Position numbers and translations under genes: made by a program. 54,188 bases of DNA from Holophagales bacterium UBA2201 (GTDB lineage Bacteria > Acidobacteriota > Thermoanaerobaculia > UBA2201). Location of the stretch: NCBI GenBank assembly GCA_002327305.1, contig DCUZ01000093.1:623-54810 (forward strand), given 5' to 3'. This document shows positions 16,914 to 25,165 of this stretch, in pieces (positions within the stretch are counted from its first letter, which is position 1; every line of letters starts with the position of its first letter). A model generated the notes under the pieces. The model was not told the DNA's origin. It searched no databases and was given only the letters and a program-made list of their open reading frames with translations.

Positions 16914-18461
16914 GTGTCGGGCATTGACGAAAAGACGCAGAAGCATATCGAGAAAAAAGAATCGGTTTTGCAGTCGGTGGACAAAAAGGCGGTGGAGAAG
17001 CAGTCCCAGATGGGCAAGCTCCAGGCCCGGGACCGCATCCACGCCATTCTGGACCCGGGCTCCTTCCATGAGTACGACCTCTTCGTGGAGCACCGGTGCC
17101 AGGATTTCGGCATGGAGAAAAAACTCCTCCCCGGCGACGGCGTCGTCACCGGCACGGGAAAGATCCAGGGGCATCCCGTCTGCATCTACGCCCAGGACTT
17201 CACCGTGGCCGGCGGCTCGCTGGGGCTGGCCCACGCGCGCAAGATCACCAAGATCATGGATCACGCGGTCAAACTGGGGGTCCCCATCATCGGCATCAAC
17301 GACAGCGGCGGCGCCCGCATCCAGGAGGGGGTCAACTCCCTGGCCGGCTACGGCGAGATCTTTTACCGCAACACCCTCGCCTCCGGCGTCGTCCCCCAGA
17401 TCTCCATCATCCTGGGGCCCTGCGCCGGCGGGGCCGTCTACAGCCCGGCGCTGACCGACTTCGTCTTCGTGGTGGACAAGATCACCAAGATGTTCATCAC
17501 CGGCCCCGAGGTGATCAAGACCGTCCTGGGGGAGGAGATCTCCATGGAGGACCTCGGCGGCGCCCGCATCCAGGCCGAGATCTCCGGCAACGCCCATTTC
17601 TACTCCACGAGCGAGGCCGAGTGCTTCGAGCAGGTCAGCCGCCTCGTCACCTTCATCCCATGGAACAACCGCAAGCGGGCCGACCGCTTCCCCCCCAAGC
17701 TCCCCAAAGGACAATGGGACATCAACGAGATCGTCCCCCTCGACCCCCGGCAGCCCTACGACGTGCGCCACGTCATCCAGGCCCTCGTGGACGACAGCGA
17801 CTTCCTGGAGATCCAGGAGCACTTCGCCGCCAACATCGTCACCGGGTTTGCCCGGCTCAACGGCGAGACGGTGGGGGTCGTCGCCAACCAGCCCCTGGTC
17901 CTGGCCGGCGTCCTGGACGTGGACTCCTCCGACAAGGCCGCCCGGTTCATCCGGTTCTGCGACGCCTTCAACATTCCGCTCCTCACCCTGGTGGACCTCC
18001 CGGGCTATCTCCCCGGCGTGGACCAGGAGCACGCCGGGGTCATCCGGCACGGCGCCAAGATCCTCTACGCCTACAGCGAGGCCACCGTTCCCAAGGCCAC
18101 CATCATCCTCCGCAAGGCCTACGGAGGCGGCTACATCGCCATGTGCTCGCGCCACCTGGGGGCCGACTTCGTCTTCGCCTGGCCCCAGGCCGAGATCGCC
18201 GTCATGGGGCCCGAGGGGGCCGCCAACATCATCTTCCGCAAGGAGATCGCCGAGGCCGCCGATCCCGACGCCATGCGGAAGATCAAGGTGGAGGAGTACA
18301 AGGAGAAGTTCGCCAACCCCTACATCGCCGCCGCCAACGGCCACGTGGACGCCGTCATCACGCCGGTGGAAACGCGCGACTTCCTCATTCGGACCCTCGA
18401 GGTGGCCCTCCAGAAGCACGAGGAACGCCCGGCCCGCAAGCACGGCATCCAGCCCAACTGA
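16914..18461 (+). CDS. Biotin-dependent acyl-CoA carboxyltransferase (MmdA/PccB type)
   Basis: 515 residues, normal for the family. GTG 16914 is chosen because AAAGGAGG lies correctly upstream and the neighbouring ATG is in a frame that stops at once. Two crotonase-fold halves are visible. The first (about 60-240) has GINDSGGARIQEG and ILGPCAGGAVYSPALTDF, forming the acyl-CoA oxyanion site. The second (about 290-480) has LVDLPGYLPGVDQEH and AYGGGYIAMCSR for carboxybiotin. It transfers CO2 between biotin and propionyl/methylmalonyl-CoA or a similar acyl-CoA. The biotin carrier lies downstream, but no biotin carboxylase and no MmdB membrane pump are present, so carboxylase versus sodium-pumping decarboxylase is undecided. 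Confidence 0.88.
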   Translation: MSGIDEKTQKHIEKKESVLQSVDKKAVEKQSQMGKLQARDRIHAILDPGSFHEYDLFVEHRCQDFGMEKKLLPGDGVVTGTGKIQGHPVCIYAQDFTVAGGSLGLAHARKITKIMDHAVKLGVPIIGINDSGGARIQEGVNSLAGYGEIFYRNTLASGVVPQISIILGPCAGGAVYSPALTDFVFVVDKITKMFITGPEVIKTVLGEEISMEDLGGARIQAEISGNAHFYSTSEAECFEQVSRLVTFIPWNNRKRADRFPPKLPKGQWDINEIVPLDPRQPYDVRHVIQALVDDSDFLEIQEHFAANIVTGFARLNGETVGVVANQPLVLAGVLDVDSSDKAARFIRFCDAFNIPLLTLVDLPGYLPGVDQEHAGVIRHGAKILYAYSEATVPKATIILRKAYGGGYIAMCSRHLGADFVFAWPQAEIAVMGPEGAANIIFRKEIAEAADPDAMRKIKVEEYKEKFANPYIAAANGHVDAVITPVETRDFLIRTLEVALQKHEERPARKHGIQPN

Positions 18462-18530
18462 GCACGATCGCGAGAGTATGAGAATGACGATCATGTCCGC
18501 GCGAACCACCGAGCCCGCATTTCTGTTGCC

Positions 18531-18664
18531 GCTGGAAGGCTGGAAAGCTGGAAGGCTGGAAGGCCAAACCCAAAGGCAGCATAGGCACTGGATGGTGTTT
18601 CCCCGACTTGGGGATTCCGCTTTCCGGTCTTTCTGCCCTCCTGCCCTTCTGCCCTCCTGCCCTC
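18531..18664. repeat. 8-nt tandem repeats, GCTGGAAR and CTGCCCTC units
   Basis: Two separate runs: GCTGGAAG/GCTGGAAA four times at 18531-18562, and CTGCCCTC/CTGCCCTT four times at 18633-18664, with about 70 nt of non-repeat sequence between. Both lie between the carboxyltransferase and biotin-carrier genes, so a message covering both genes would carry them. Confidence 0.8.
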
Positions 18665-18713
18665 CTGATTTACCGCCTTCAGCCTTCATCCGGCGGCATG
18701 GAAGGGGGATTTG

Positions 18714-19028
18714 ATGAGCAAAAAGACGCCCGATACCTTCCTCCTGGACGACACGGTCTACCAGACCACCCTCAACCGGAAGTTCGCCGCCCGCAAGCGG
18801 TGGGAGCCCCCCGAGCCCCGGAAGGTCAGGGCCCACATCCCGGGCCTCATCCTCCGTGTCCACGTCGCCGTCGGCCAGAAGGTTGAGGCCGGAACGCCCC
18901 TGCTGATCCTGGAGGCCATGAAGATGCAGAACGACGTCCGCGCCCAGGCGGGGGGGGCCGTCGGGACCATTCATGTCAAGGAGGGCGACCTCGTCGCCAA
19001 GGGGCAGTTGATGGTGGAGATCGTGTAG
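18714..19028 (+). CDS. Biotin carboxyl carrier protein
   Basis: 104 residues from ATG 18714, with GAAGGGGG upstream. The C-terminal 70 residues form a biotinyl domain: GLILRVHVAVGQKVEAGTPL, the biotinylation site EAMKM (Lys near residue 67), and a closing GDLVAKGQLMVEI. It carries carboxybiotin between a carboxylase active site and the carboxyltransferase encoded 250 nt upstream. The N-terminal 30 residues are basic and have no clear domain. The stop codon TAG lies inside the first copy of the downstream TGTAGCGC hairpin repeat, so that repeat defines the protein's end. Confidence 0.88.
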   Translation: MSKKTPDTFLLDDTVYQTTLNRKFAARKRWEPPEPRKVRAHIPGLILRVHVAVGQKVEAGTPLLILEAMKMQNDVRAQAGGAVGTIHVKEGDLVAKGQLMVEIV

Positions 19029-19258
19029 CGCCGGTCCTCCGACCTGCGGTTTTGAGGGAGGGCGGAATGTAGCGCAGGTTCTCTAACCTGCGGCTTTGAG
19101 GGAGGGCGGAATGTAGCGCAGGTCCTCCGACCTGCGGTTTTTGGGGAGGGTGGATGTAGCGCAGGTTCTCCAACCTGCGGCTTTGAGGGAGGGCGGAATG
19201 TAGCGCAGGTCCTCCGACCTGCGGCTTTGAGGGAGGGCGGCCGACTGGAGAGTCGGCC
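19024..19258. repeat. 44-nt tandem palindromic repeats, five copies plus inverted end unit
   Basis: Units begin with TGTAGCGC at 19024, 19068, 19112, 19155 and 19199 (44 nt, one copy 43). Each contains an 8-bp hairpin with a 4-nt loop, CGCAGGTT-CTCT-AACCTGCG or CGCAGGTC-CTCC-GACCTGCG, then TTTGAGGGAGGGCGGAA. A sixth hairpin, GGCCGACT-GGAG-AGTCGGCC (19239-19258), is in inverted orientation: its loop is the complement of CTCC and it ends in CTACA. Stem changes are compensatory between copies (TT/AA versus TC/GA). The array sits between two convergent genes and could work as a two-way terminator. Confidence 0.88.
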
Positions 19259-19272
19259 CTACATTCCGGGTC

Positions 19273-22200
19273 CTACATCTCCGGCCCTATGTGAATTGAT
19301 GAAACTTCCAGCGCGGGCGACCCCTGGTCGTTCCTGACCGTGCCGCCGAGAATGAGCGGGCCGGCTTCGCGGGTGAGTCCGGCGTATTTTTCGTACACCT
19401 GCGGGAACACCACCGCCTCGAAGGCGTCGGTCTCGTCCTCCATGTCCAAAAATTTCATCCACTGCCGCGTTTTCTTCACCCACACCCGCTTCGCCGCCAC
19501 GATGATGCCGAGCAAGCGAACCCTGCGGCCGATCATTTCGCCCAGGCGGGCCGCCGGGAGGACGTCGGGGCAATGCGGCCGGGCCAGGGCCGCGGGGTGG
19601 CCGGAGAGGGCGAAGCCCAGCGCCTCCTCCTCCAGGCGCAGGCGCTCGGCGGGGGATTCCTCGTCCAGGGCGGGCAGATTCCGCAGGACCTCCCGCTCCA
19701 CGCTCTCGGCCAACCACGGCATGAGCGTTCGTTTTCCGTCCACCTCCAGCAGCCAGCGCAGGATCCTGGGGGGATGCCCGAAGGCATCGAAGGCCCGGGC
19801 GTCGATGAGGGCGGCCGCCACCTCCTTCGACGGCTGGACGCGGGTGGTGAACTCCAGGAAGGATGAAAAGGGCTTGCGCTGGCGCTCCTCGACGATCCTT
19901 TCCGCGAGGGACTTCTCCATGTTCCGCACCGCCATGAACCCCGCGCGCAGGCGGCCGTCGCCTCCCGCGTATTCCCATCCGGCCTCGTGGATGTCCGGGG
20001 GAAGGACGGCGATGCCGAGGCGCCGGGCCTCGGAGACATAGGCCTTGGAGGGATAGAACCCGCCGCCGCAGGTGAGCACCGCGGCGAGGAACTCCGCCGG
20101 GTGGTGGGCCTTTAAATACGCCACTTGAAAGGAGAGCGTGGCGAAGGCGGCGGAGTGGGATTTGCAGAACGAGTAGCCGGCGAAGGAGGCCATCTGCCGG
20201 GCCAGCTCCCGCACCCGCCCTTCCGGGTGGCCGCGCGCCACGGCCCGGCGGACGAACTCCTCCACCGCCCGCTCCATCTCGCCGCGGGAACGGCTCTTGC
20301 CGCTCATGGCCCGGCGGAAGGAGTCGGCCTCGCCCAAACTCATCCCCGCGACCGCGTGGGCCACCTTGATGACGTCCTCCTGGTACACCATCACGCCGTA
20401 GGTGCCGCCGAGAAGCGTCTCCAGCTCCGGCAGGATGTAGGCGGGTTTCTCGCGCCCGCGGTGGCGGGCGATGAAGGCCTGCATCATCCCCGACTCCGCC
20501 ACGCCGGGCCGGATGATGGAGGAGGCGGCGACCAGCTCCTCGAAATCCTCCACGCCCAGTTTGAGCAACAGTTGCCGCATGGCGGGGGATTCGATGTAGA
20601 AACACCCCATGGTTTTTCCGGAAACGATGAGGGCGCGGGTGGCCGCGTCGGCGGCGCAGGCGTCGATGTCCTCCACCGGGGGTGGCGTCGTGCCGTTGCG
20701 CTCCAGCGTCAGGAGGCAGGCGGGCAGCACATCGAGCGACCGGTTGCCCAGGATGTCCATCTTCAGCAGACCCTGCGCCTCCACGGGGTGCATGTCGGGC
20801 TGGGTGATCCGCAGACCGTTGGCCGAGCGGGTGAGGGCCAGGTAGTCGGTCAGCGGCCGTGGGGTGATGATGACGCCGCCGCAGTGGATGCCCCAGGCGT
20901 GGGGGAACCCGATCAGCATCGAGGCGTAGGAAAAGAGCCGCCTCACCTCGGGGTTCTGAAGGGGGAGGTTGCGGCACTCGGGAAACTCCCGGGCGAGGCT
21001 GTCGAGGTCGGCGGAGTGGGCGTAGTGGGGGATCTTCTTCGACAGGTTCCCGATCTCGGTCTCCGTGTAGCCCATGGCCTTCCCCGCCTCGCGCACGGCC
21101 CCGCGCAGGGAGAAGGAGGTGATCGTGGAGATCATGGCGGTGCGGTCCCCGCCGAAGGTCGCGTAGATGTACTTGAGGATGTCGTCGCGGCGGGAGGTGC
21201 CGAAGTCCACGTCGATGTCGGGGGGGCTCTTGCGCTCGGGGTTGAGGAACCGCTCGAAGTAGAGGTCGTATCGAAGGGGGTCCACGGGGCTGATGCCGAG
21301 GCAGTGGACCACCAGCGACGCCGCCGCGCTCCCTCGCCCCAGGCAGGGGTAGCCCAACCGCCTCCCCTCGCGCACCAGGTCCCAGACAATGAGAAAGTAG
21401 TCGGCGTACCCCAGCCGGGCGATGACCTCCAGCTCCATTTCCAATCGGCGCCGGGCGCGGGCGTCGTCCGGGCGGTAGCGGGCGCGGAACCCCTCTTCGG
21501 CCGCCTCGCGCAGGCGCAGGGGGGCGGCGCCGGGTTCCACGAAGGGGTAGGCGGGAAAGTGGAGCTCGCCGAGGGGGATCTCCGCGCGGCATTCTTCGAC
21601 GAGCCGCCGGGTACCCGCCCACGCCCGGGGGTGGCCGTCCGGTTCCACGGGGGCGAAGGGGGAGCCGATGGAGGCCCGCTCCTCCGGCGAGAGGGTCCCG
21701 GCGGTCTTGAGGCGCTTCATCCCGAGGAGCAGTTTGGCCAGGTTCATCTCGCGTACCGTGGCGCCGAGGCGCGCAACGCGCGGGGTGAGGAGGGCGGGCA
21801 GGCCGAGCCGGAGGCAGGCATTCTCCACGGCCGGGTTGGCGGGGGAGCCGGGGGCGAGCTCCCCGTACAGGTTCCCCTTCGGGACGAAGGGCAGAAGGGC
21901 GTTCAAAATATCCGGATGGGAAGAGAAGACGGCCACGCCGGACAGGTCCTCGCCGGCCAGAATCTCTGTGATTCCGGATACTGTCCGGCTTTCCCGCCTT
22001 CCCGCTTTCCCGCCTTCCCGCGGCGAAAAGGGGACAGTCCCGGTTCCCGCCCTCACATCCCCGGTACAGTCCCTCTTTTCGCCGGCGAGTTGCTGTCGGG
22101 TGGAGATGCGCTGGACGGCCCGGAGGCCCGCGGGGTCCTTGGCGACGAGGACGGCCCTGCATTCCAGGCACAGGCCGTGGATGGGCCGCATTCCCGCCCC

Positions 22201-22377
22201 ACGGCATTGCTGCGCAAAGGGAACGGCCGCGGCGAGGTTGTGGTCGGTCAGGGCCAGGGCGTCAAGGCCGCAGGCGCGCCCCGCCTCGACCATCCCTGCG
22301 ATGGAAAGGGTCGAGCTGTAAAATGAATAGTGGCTGTGGGCGTGAAGGGGGGGCAGGGCGGGCGGGGATGGGGGCAC
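19273..22377 (-). CDS. dnaE: DnaE-type DNA polymerase III alpha subunit (DnaE2/ImuC-like length)
   Basis: 1034 residues, nearer the short DnaE2/ImuC class than a full replicative DnaE (about 1160). PHP domain at the N-terminus (HAHSHYSF at 12-19, LTDHN near 44-48). The polymerase Asp residues are present in PDIDVDF (about 387) and LLKMDILG (about 538). A fingers/HhH region follows and an OB fold near 950-1020 (LLGIIVAAKRVWVKKTR). Residues about 97-139 are an in-frame 43-residue insert derived from repeat DNA. GTG 22377 is the predicted +1 of a leaderless promoter. No imuA/imuB genes are adjacent. Likely role is error-prone or accessory synthesis; a replicative role cannot be excluded without the rest of the genome. 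Confidence 0.85.
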   Translation of the reverse strand: MPPSPPALPPLHAHSHYSFYSSTLSIAGMVEAGRACGLDALALTDHNLAAAVPFAQQCRGAGMRPIHGLCLECRAVLVAKDPAGLRAVQRISTRQQLAGEKRDCTGDVRAGTGTVPFSPREGGKAGRRESRTVSGITEILAGEDLSGVAVFSSHPDILNALLPFVPKGNLYGELAPGSPANPAVENACLRLGLPALLTPRVARLGATVREMNLAKLLLGMKRLKTAGTLSPEERASIGSPFAPVEPDGHPRAWAGTRRLVEECRAEIPLGELHFPAYPFVEPGAAPLRLREAAEEGFRARYRPDDARARRRLEMELEVIARLGYADYFLIVWDLVREGRRLGYPCLGRGSAAASLVVHCLGISPVDPLRYDLYFERFLNPERKSPPDIDVDFGTSRRDDILKYIYATFGGDRTAMISTITSFSLRGAVREAGKAMGYTETEIGNLSKKIPHYAHSADLDSLAREFPECRNLPLQNPEVRRLFSYASMLIGFPHAWGIHCGGVIITPRPLTDYLALTRSANGLRITQPDMHPVEAQGLLKMDILGNRSLDVLPACLLTLERNGTTPPPVEDIDACAADAATRALIVSGKTMGCFYIESPAMRQLLLKLGVEDFEELVAASSIIRPGVAESGMMQAFIARHRGREKPAYILPELETLLGGTYGVMVYQEDVIKVAHAVAGMSLGEADSFRRAMSGKSRSRGEMERAVEEFVRRAVARGHPEGRVRELARQMASFAGYSFCKSHSAAFATLSFQVAYLKAHHPAEFLAAVLTCGGGFYPSKAYVSEARRLGIAVLPPDIHEAGWEYAGGDGRLRAGFMAVRNMEKSLAERIVEERQRKPFSSFLEFTTRVQPSKEVAAALIDARAFDAFGHPPRILRWLLEVDGKRTLMPWLAESVEREVLRNLPALDEESPAERLRLEEEALGFALSGHPAALARPHCPDVLPAARLGEMIGRRVRLLGIIVAAKRVWVKKTRQWMKFLDMEDETDAFEAVVFPQVYEKYAGLTREAGPLILGGTVRNDQGSPALEVSSIHIGPEM
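21950..22086. repeat. 129-bp repeat-derived insert inside dnaE, flanked by 8-bp direct repeats
   Basis: TCGCCGGC occurs at 21950-21957 and 22079-22086, exactly 129 nt (43 codons) apart. Between them are four 8-mers (CGCTTTCC/CGCCTTCC, 21987-22018) and a dyad whose arms CGGCGAAAAG-GGGAC (from 22021) and GTCCCTCTTTTCGCCG (to about 22084) are inverted copies. GGGACAGTCCC lies at one arm. It reads as a small non-autonomous palindromic element with target duplication, kept in frame in the PHP domain. Confidence 0.7.
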
Positions 22378-22383
22378 ACCACG

Positions 22384-22412
22384 AGTGTATACGAAAAATA
22401 CACGAAAATCAA
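22384..22412 (-). promoter_or_regulatory. dnaE promoter with perfect palindromic operator
   Basis: Minus strand: TTGATT (22412-22407), 17-nt spacer, TACACT (22389-22384); +1 falls on the GTG start at 22377. A perfect palindrome GTGTAT-N7-ATACAC (22385-22403) occupies the spacer and overlaps the -10, a classic repressor position. The repressor is unknown; a LexA-type damage regulator would fit the polymerase. Confidence 0.6.
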
Positions 22413-22546
22413 GGCCGGCGCCGTGCGGGCATGATTGGACTGCACCGCTGTCCGGCTGCTGTGCGTCTTCACCGCGGAAAGCGCTCGAATCTCATGGAGC
22501 AAGCGCTCCGATTCAATGGGTCCGATTGCAATTTCCGCCGGGTGCC

Positions 22547-22580
22547 GGATCGCTTAAATCATTGAATTTCAAAGCGATCC
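22547..22580 (-). terminator. Hairpin after pstB
   Basis: GGATCGCTT (22547-22555) pairs with AAGCGATCC (22572-22580), loop of 16 nt with further A/T pairing. It begins 11 nt after the pstB stop on the minus strand. There is no T-run, so it may be a weak or Rho-assisted terminator or a message-stabilising hairpin. Confidence 0.45.
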
Positions 22581-22590
22581 ATGCCGATGC

Positions 22591-23376
22591 TCAATCCGGG
22601 TCCTCTCCGGTCGATTCGATGAATCGGCCGGAGATGTACGCCTCCGTCCGCGGATCTTTGGGATGGGCGAACAACTCCGCCGCGGGGCCGTGCTCGACCA
22701 GTTCGCCCATGTAGACAAAGGCGGCGTAGTCGGCCAGGCGCCTGGCCTGGCGCAGGATGTGGGTGACGAGGACGATGGTGTAGTCCCTCTTCAATTCGAG
22801 GAACCGCTGTTCGATGCGCTCGGCGCTGTGGGGGTCGAGGGCGCTGGTGGGCTCGTCGCCCAGGATCACCTCGGGCTCCACGGCCAGTCCGCGGGCGAGG
22901 CAGAGGCGCTGCTGCTGGCCGATGGAGAGTTTGGCGGCGGGGGCGGCGAGGCGGTCCCTGACCTCGGCCCAGAGGCCCGCCATCCGGAGGTAGTGCTCCA
23001 CCTTCTCCCCGAGGCGGAGCCGGTCGTTCTCCCCGTGGATGCGGAGGCCGTAGGCCACGTTCTCGAAGATGGACATGGGGAGGACCTGCGGCCGCTGGAA
23101 CAGAAGCCCCATCTTCTTCCGCAGGCGGGTGAGGTCGGCGCCGGGGGCGGTGATGTCCTCGTCGTCCACCAGGATGCGCCCCTCCATCCGGACTCCCTCC
23201 TGCAGGTCGATCAGCCGGTTGAACGATTTCAACAGCGTCGTCTTGCCGCACCCGGAGGGGCCGATGATGGCGGTGATCTTTTTGTCCGGGATGGAGAGGG
23301 TGACGTCCTTGAGGGCCGGGTGGCCGCCGTACCAGACGCTGAGGTCCTCCACGCGGATGTGGGTTCGTGCTTCCAT
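22591..23376 (-). CDS. pstB: Phosphate ABC transporter ATPase PstB
   Basis: 261 residues. Walker A GPSGCGKTT near 38-46, Q-loop LLFQRPQVLPMSI near 91-103, ABC signature LSIGQQQR near 154-161, Walker B VILGDEPTSALD near 174-185, and switch His in LVTHI. PstB-type features include FNRLIDL and the P-M-S-I run after the Q-loop. It powers phosphate import as a dimer with PstA/PstC at the inner membrane. ATG 23376 lies 8 nt after the pstA stop, so it is part of the same operon. It is the last gene, and no phoU follows. Confidence 0.92.
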   Translation of the reverse strand: MEARTHIRVEDLSVWYGGHPALKDVTLSIPDKKITAIIGPSGCGKTTLLKSFNRLIDLQEGVRMEGRILVDDEDITAPGADLTRLRKKMGLLFQRPQVLPMSIFENVAYGLRIHGENDRLRLGEKVEHYLRMAGLWAEVRDRLAAPAAKLSIGQQQRLCLARGLAVEPEVILGDEPTSALDPHSAERIEQRFLELKRDYTIVLVTHILRQARRLADYAAFVYMGELVEHGPAAELFAHPKDPRTEAYISGRFIESTGEDPD

Positions 23377-23384
23377 GACGGCTC

Positions 23385-24236
23385 CTATCGGGAATGGCGC
23401 GTTACGCGCCTGGTGAGGGCCCGGGCCAGGACGCTGACGGCCAGGACGATGAGGGTGAGGACGAGGGCGGCGGCGTACCCCCGCTCCTGCACCTCGGGGA
23501 ACGGGGTGCCCAACTGGAAGAAGATGGCCAGCGGCAGGGTGGCCACCGGCCTGAAGAGGGAGGTGGGGAGGGCGTCGGTGAACGAGGCGGTGAAGAGGAC
23601 GCTGGCCGCGTCGCCGATGCCCCGCCCGAAGGCGATGAGGACGGCGGCCGCCAGGCCGGGGAACGCCTGGCGCAGGATCACCTTCATGGCCGCTTCCCAC
23701 CGGGTGCTGCCGAGGGCGTAGGCGGCCTCGTGGAGTTCCGGCGGGACCATCTTGAACACCTCGTCCATGCTCCGGGCCATGATGGGGATGATGAGGAGCC
23801 CCACCGTGAGGGTCCCGGCCAGGAGCGAGGCCTTGAGGCCGAGGGTCACCATGACGGTGAAGCCGAAGGCGCCGTACACGATGGAGGGGATGCCCCAGAG
23901 GACGTCGAGCGAGAACCGGATGAAGAACGCGAGGCGGGAGCGCCGTCGCAGATACACGTTGAGGTAGAACACCAGAGGCAGGCTGACGAGGAGGGCCAGG
24001 AGGGTGGCCCCCAGCCCCAGAACCAGGGAGCCGGCGATGGCGTTGGCGATGCCGCCGCCCCCGCCGATGTAGTACCCCCCCTGGGGCGTCTTGAAGAGCA
24101 TGTCGAACGACAGGGCCCGGAAGCCCTTGACGAACACCGTGGCCAGGATGAGGCCGAGCGAGCCCGCCACCATCCCCGCGGCCGCCAGCATGAGCCCCCG
24201 GAAGATCTTCTCCTCGATGAAGCGGGCCTGCGTCAT
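23385..24236 (-). CDS. pstA: Phosphate ABC transporter permease PstA
   Basis: 283 residues with six membrane helices (first near 13-37). The ABC-coupling loop (EAA) reads ELHEAAYALGSTRWEAAMKVILRQAFPG near 165-192. GYYIGGGGGIANAIAGSL near 52-69 is the PstA signature before helix 2. It forms the phosphate channel with PstC. The gene starts 1 nt after the pstC stop and is followed 8 nt later by pstB. Confidence 0.92.
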   Translation of the reverse strand: MTQARFIEEKIFRGLMLAAAGMVAGSLGLILATVFVKGFRALSFDMLFKTPQGGYYIGGGGGIANAIAGSLVLGLGATLLALLVSLPLVFYLNVYLRRRSRLAFFIRFSLDVLWGIPSIVYGAFGFTVMVTLGLKASLLAGTLTVGLLIIPIMARSMDEVFKMVPPELHEAAYALGSTRWEAAMKVILRQAFPGLAAAVLIAFGRGIGDAASVLFTASFTDALPTSLFRPVATLPLAIFFQLGTPFPEVQERGYAAALVLTLIVLAVSVLARALTRRVTRHSR

Positions 24237-24237
24237 C

Positions 24238-25161
24238 CTACCCCTCCCGCTTCTCGAGCCGGAGCAGGATGCCCCAGCCCACGGCGTTGAAGAGCACGGT
24301 CAGGAGGAAGAGGACCAGGGCGGCGAGGAGGATGGCGGCGTCGTAGAGGGGGACGGACATCATCTCCCCGTAGGTGTTGGCGATGAGGGCGGGGAGGGGG
24401 TAGGCGGGGTCGAAGATGGACTTGGGAACGGCCTGCAGGGCGCACCCGGCCACCATCAACACGGCCATCGTCTCGCCCGAGGCGCGGGAGAAGCCCAGGA
24501 TGATGGCGGCGACGACCCCCGGCCACGCCTTCTTCAACACCGCCTTCTTCGTGGTCTGCCATCGGGTCGCCCCGAGGGCCAGGGAGGCCTCGCGGATCTC
24601 GGGCGGGACGGTGCGCAGGATCTCCTCCATGACCGAGACCATGATGGGGACCACCATCACGGCCAGGACGACACCGCCGGCGAGGGCCGAGAAGCCGGTG
24701 AAATTGTCGGAGGCGAAGGGGAAGAACTTCAGGCGCGACGAGAGGAACGGCATGGCGTAATCCCGGACCAGCGGGACGACGACCAGCATCCCCCAAACGC
24801 CATAGACCACCGGAGAGATGCCGGCGAGGACATCCACGACGGGGCGGGACCACTCCCGGGTCCGGCGGGAGGCGTACTCGGAGAGATAGAGCGCCGTCAA
24901 CAGGCTCAGCGGCACCGCGATGACCATGGCGATGGCCGTCACCCAGAACGAGCCGAGGATGAATCCCCCCAGTCCGAATTCGCCCCGGGCCGGATGCCAC
25001 GCCGCGGAGAACAGGATCTCCGTCCACCTCCGGCCGGCCAGCACCGGCCTGGCGCGCCAGTAGAGCCCGAAGCCGACGAGGAACGCGGCGCTCATGACCC
25101 CGAGGGCCACCAGGCCCATCGAACGCCGGGCGATCGCGTCTTTAATCTGACGGATATCCAT
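24238..25161 (-). CDS. pstC: Phosphate ABC transporter permease PstC
   Basis: 307 residues, six to seven membrane helices, with EAA loop EIREASLALGATRWQTTKKAVLKKA (about 182-206) and the GFSRASGETMAV stretch typical of PstC. ATG 25161 is the natural start: the frame continues upstream, but only through repeat DNA that encodes a meaningless periodic peptide. The repeat array starts about five nucleotides before this ATG, and no Shine-Dalgarno remains. Translation initiation of the permease is therefore unusual, and its expression relative to pstS may be altered. Confidence 0.92.
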   Translation of the reverse strand: MDIRQIKDAIARRSMGLVALGVMSAAFLVGFGLYWRARPVLAGRRWTEILFSAAWHPARGEFGLGGFILGSFWVTAIAMVIAVPLSLLTALYLSEYASRRTREWSRPVVDVLAGISPVVYGVWGMLVVVPLVRDYAMPFLSSRLKFFPFASDNFTGFSALAGGVVLAVMVVPIMVSVMEEILRTVPPEIREASLALGATRWQTTKKAVLKKAWPGVVAAIILGFSRASGETMAVLMVAGCALQAVPKSIFDPAYPLPALIANTYGEMMSVPLYDAAILLAALVLFLLTVLFNAVGWGILLRLEKREG

Positions 25162-25165
25162 AATA

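Noticed and set aside
22378..22590. Additional small gene between dnaE and pstB
   Set aside because: Frames here are short and without SD or domain. The region is explained by the dnaE promoter/operator and the pst hairpin.
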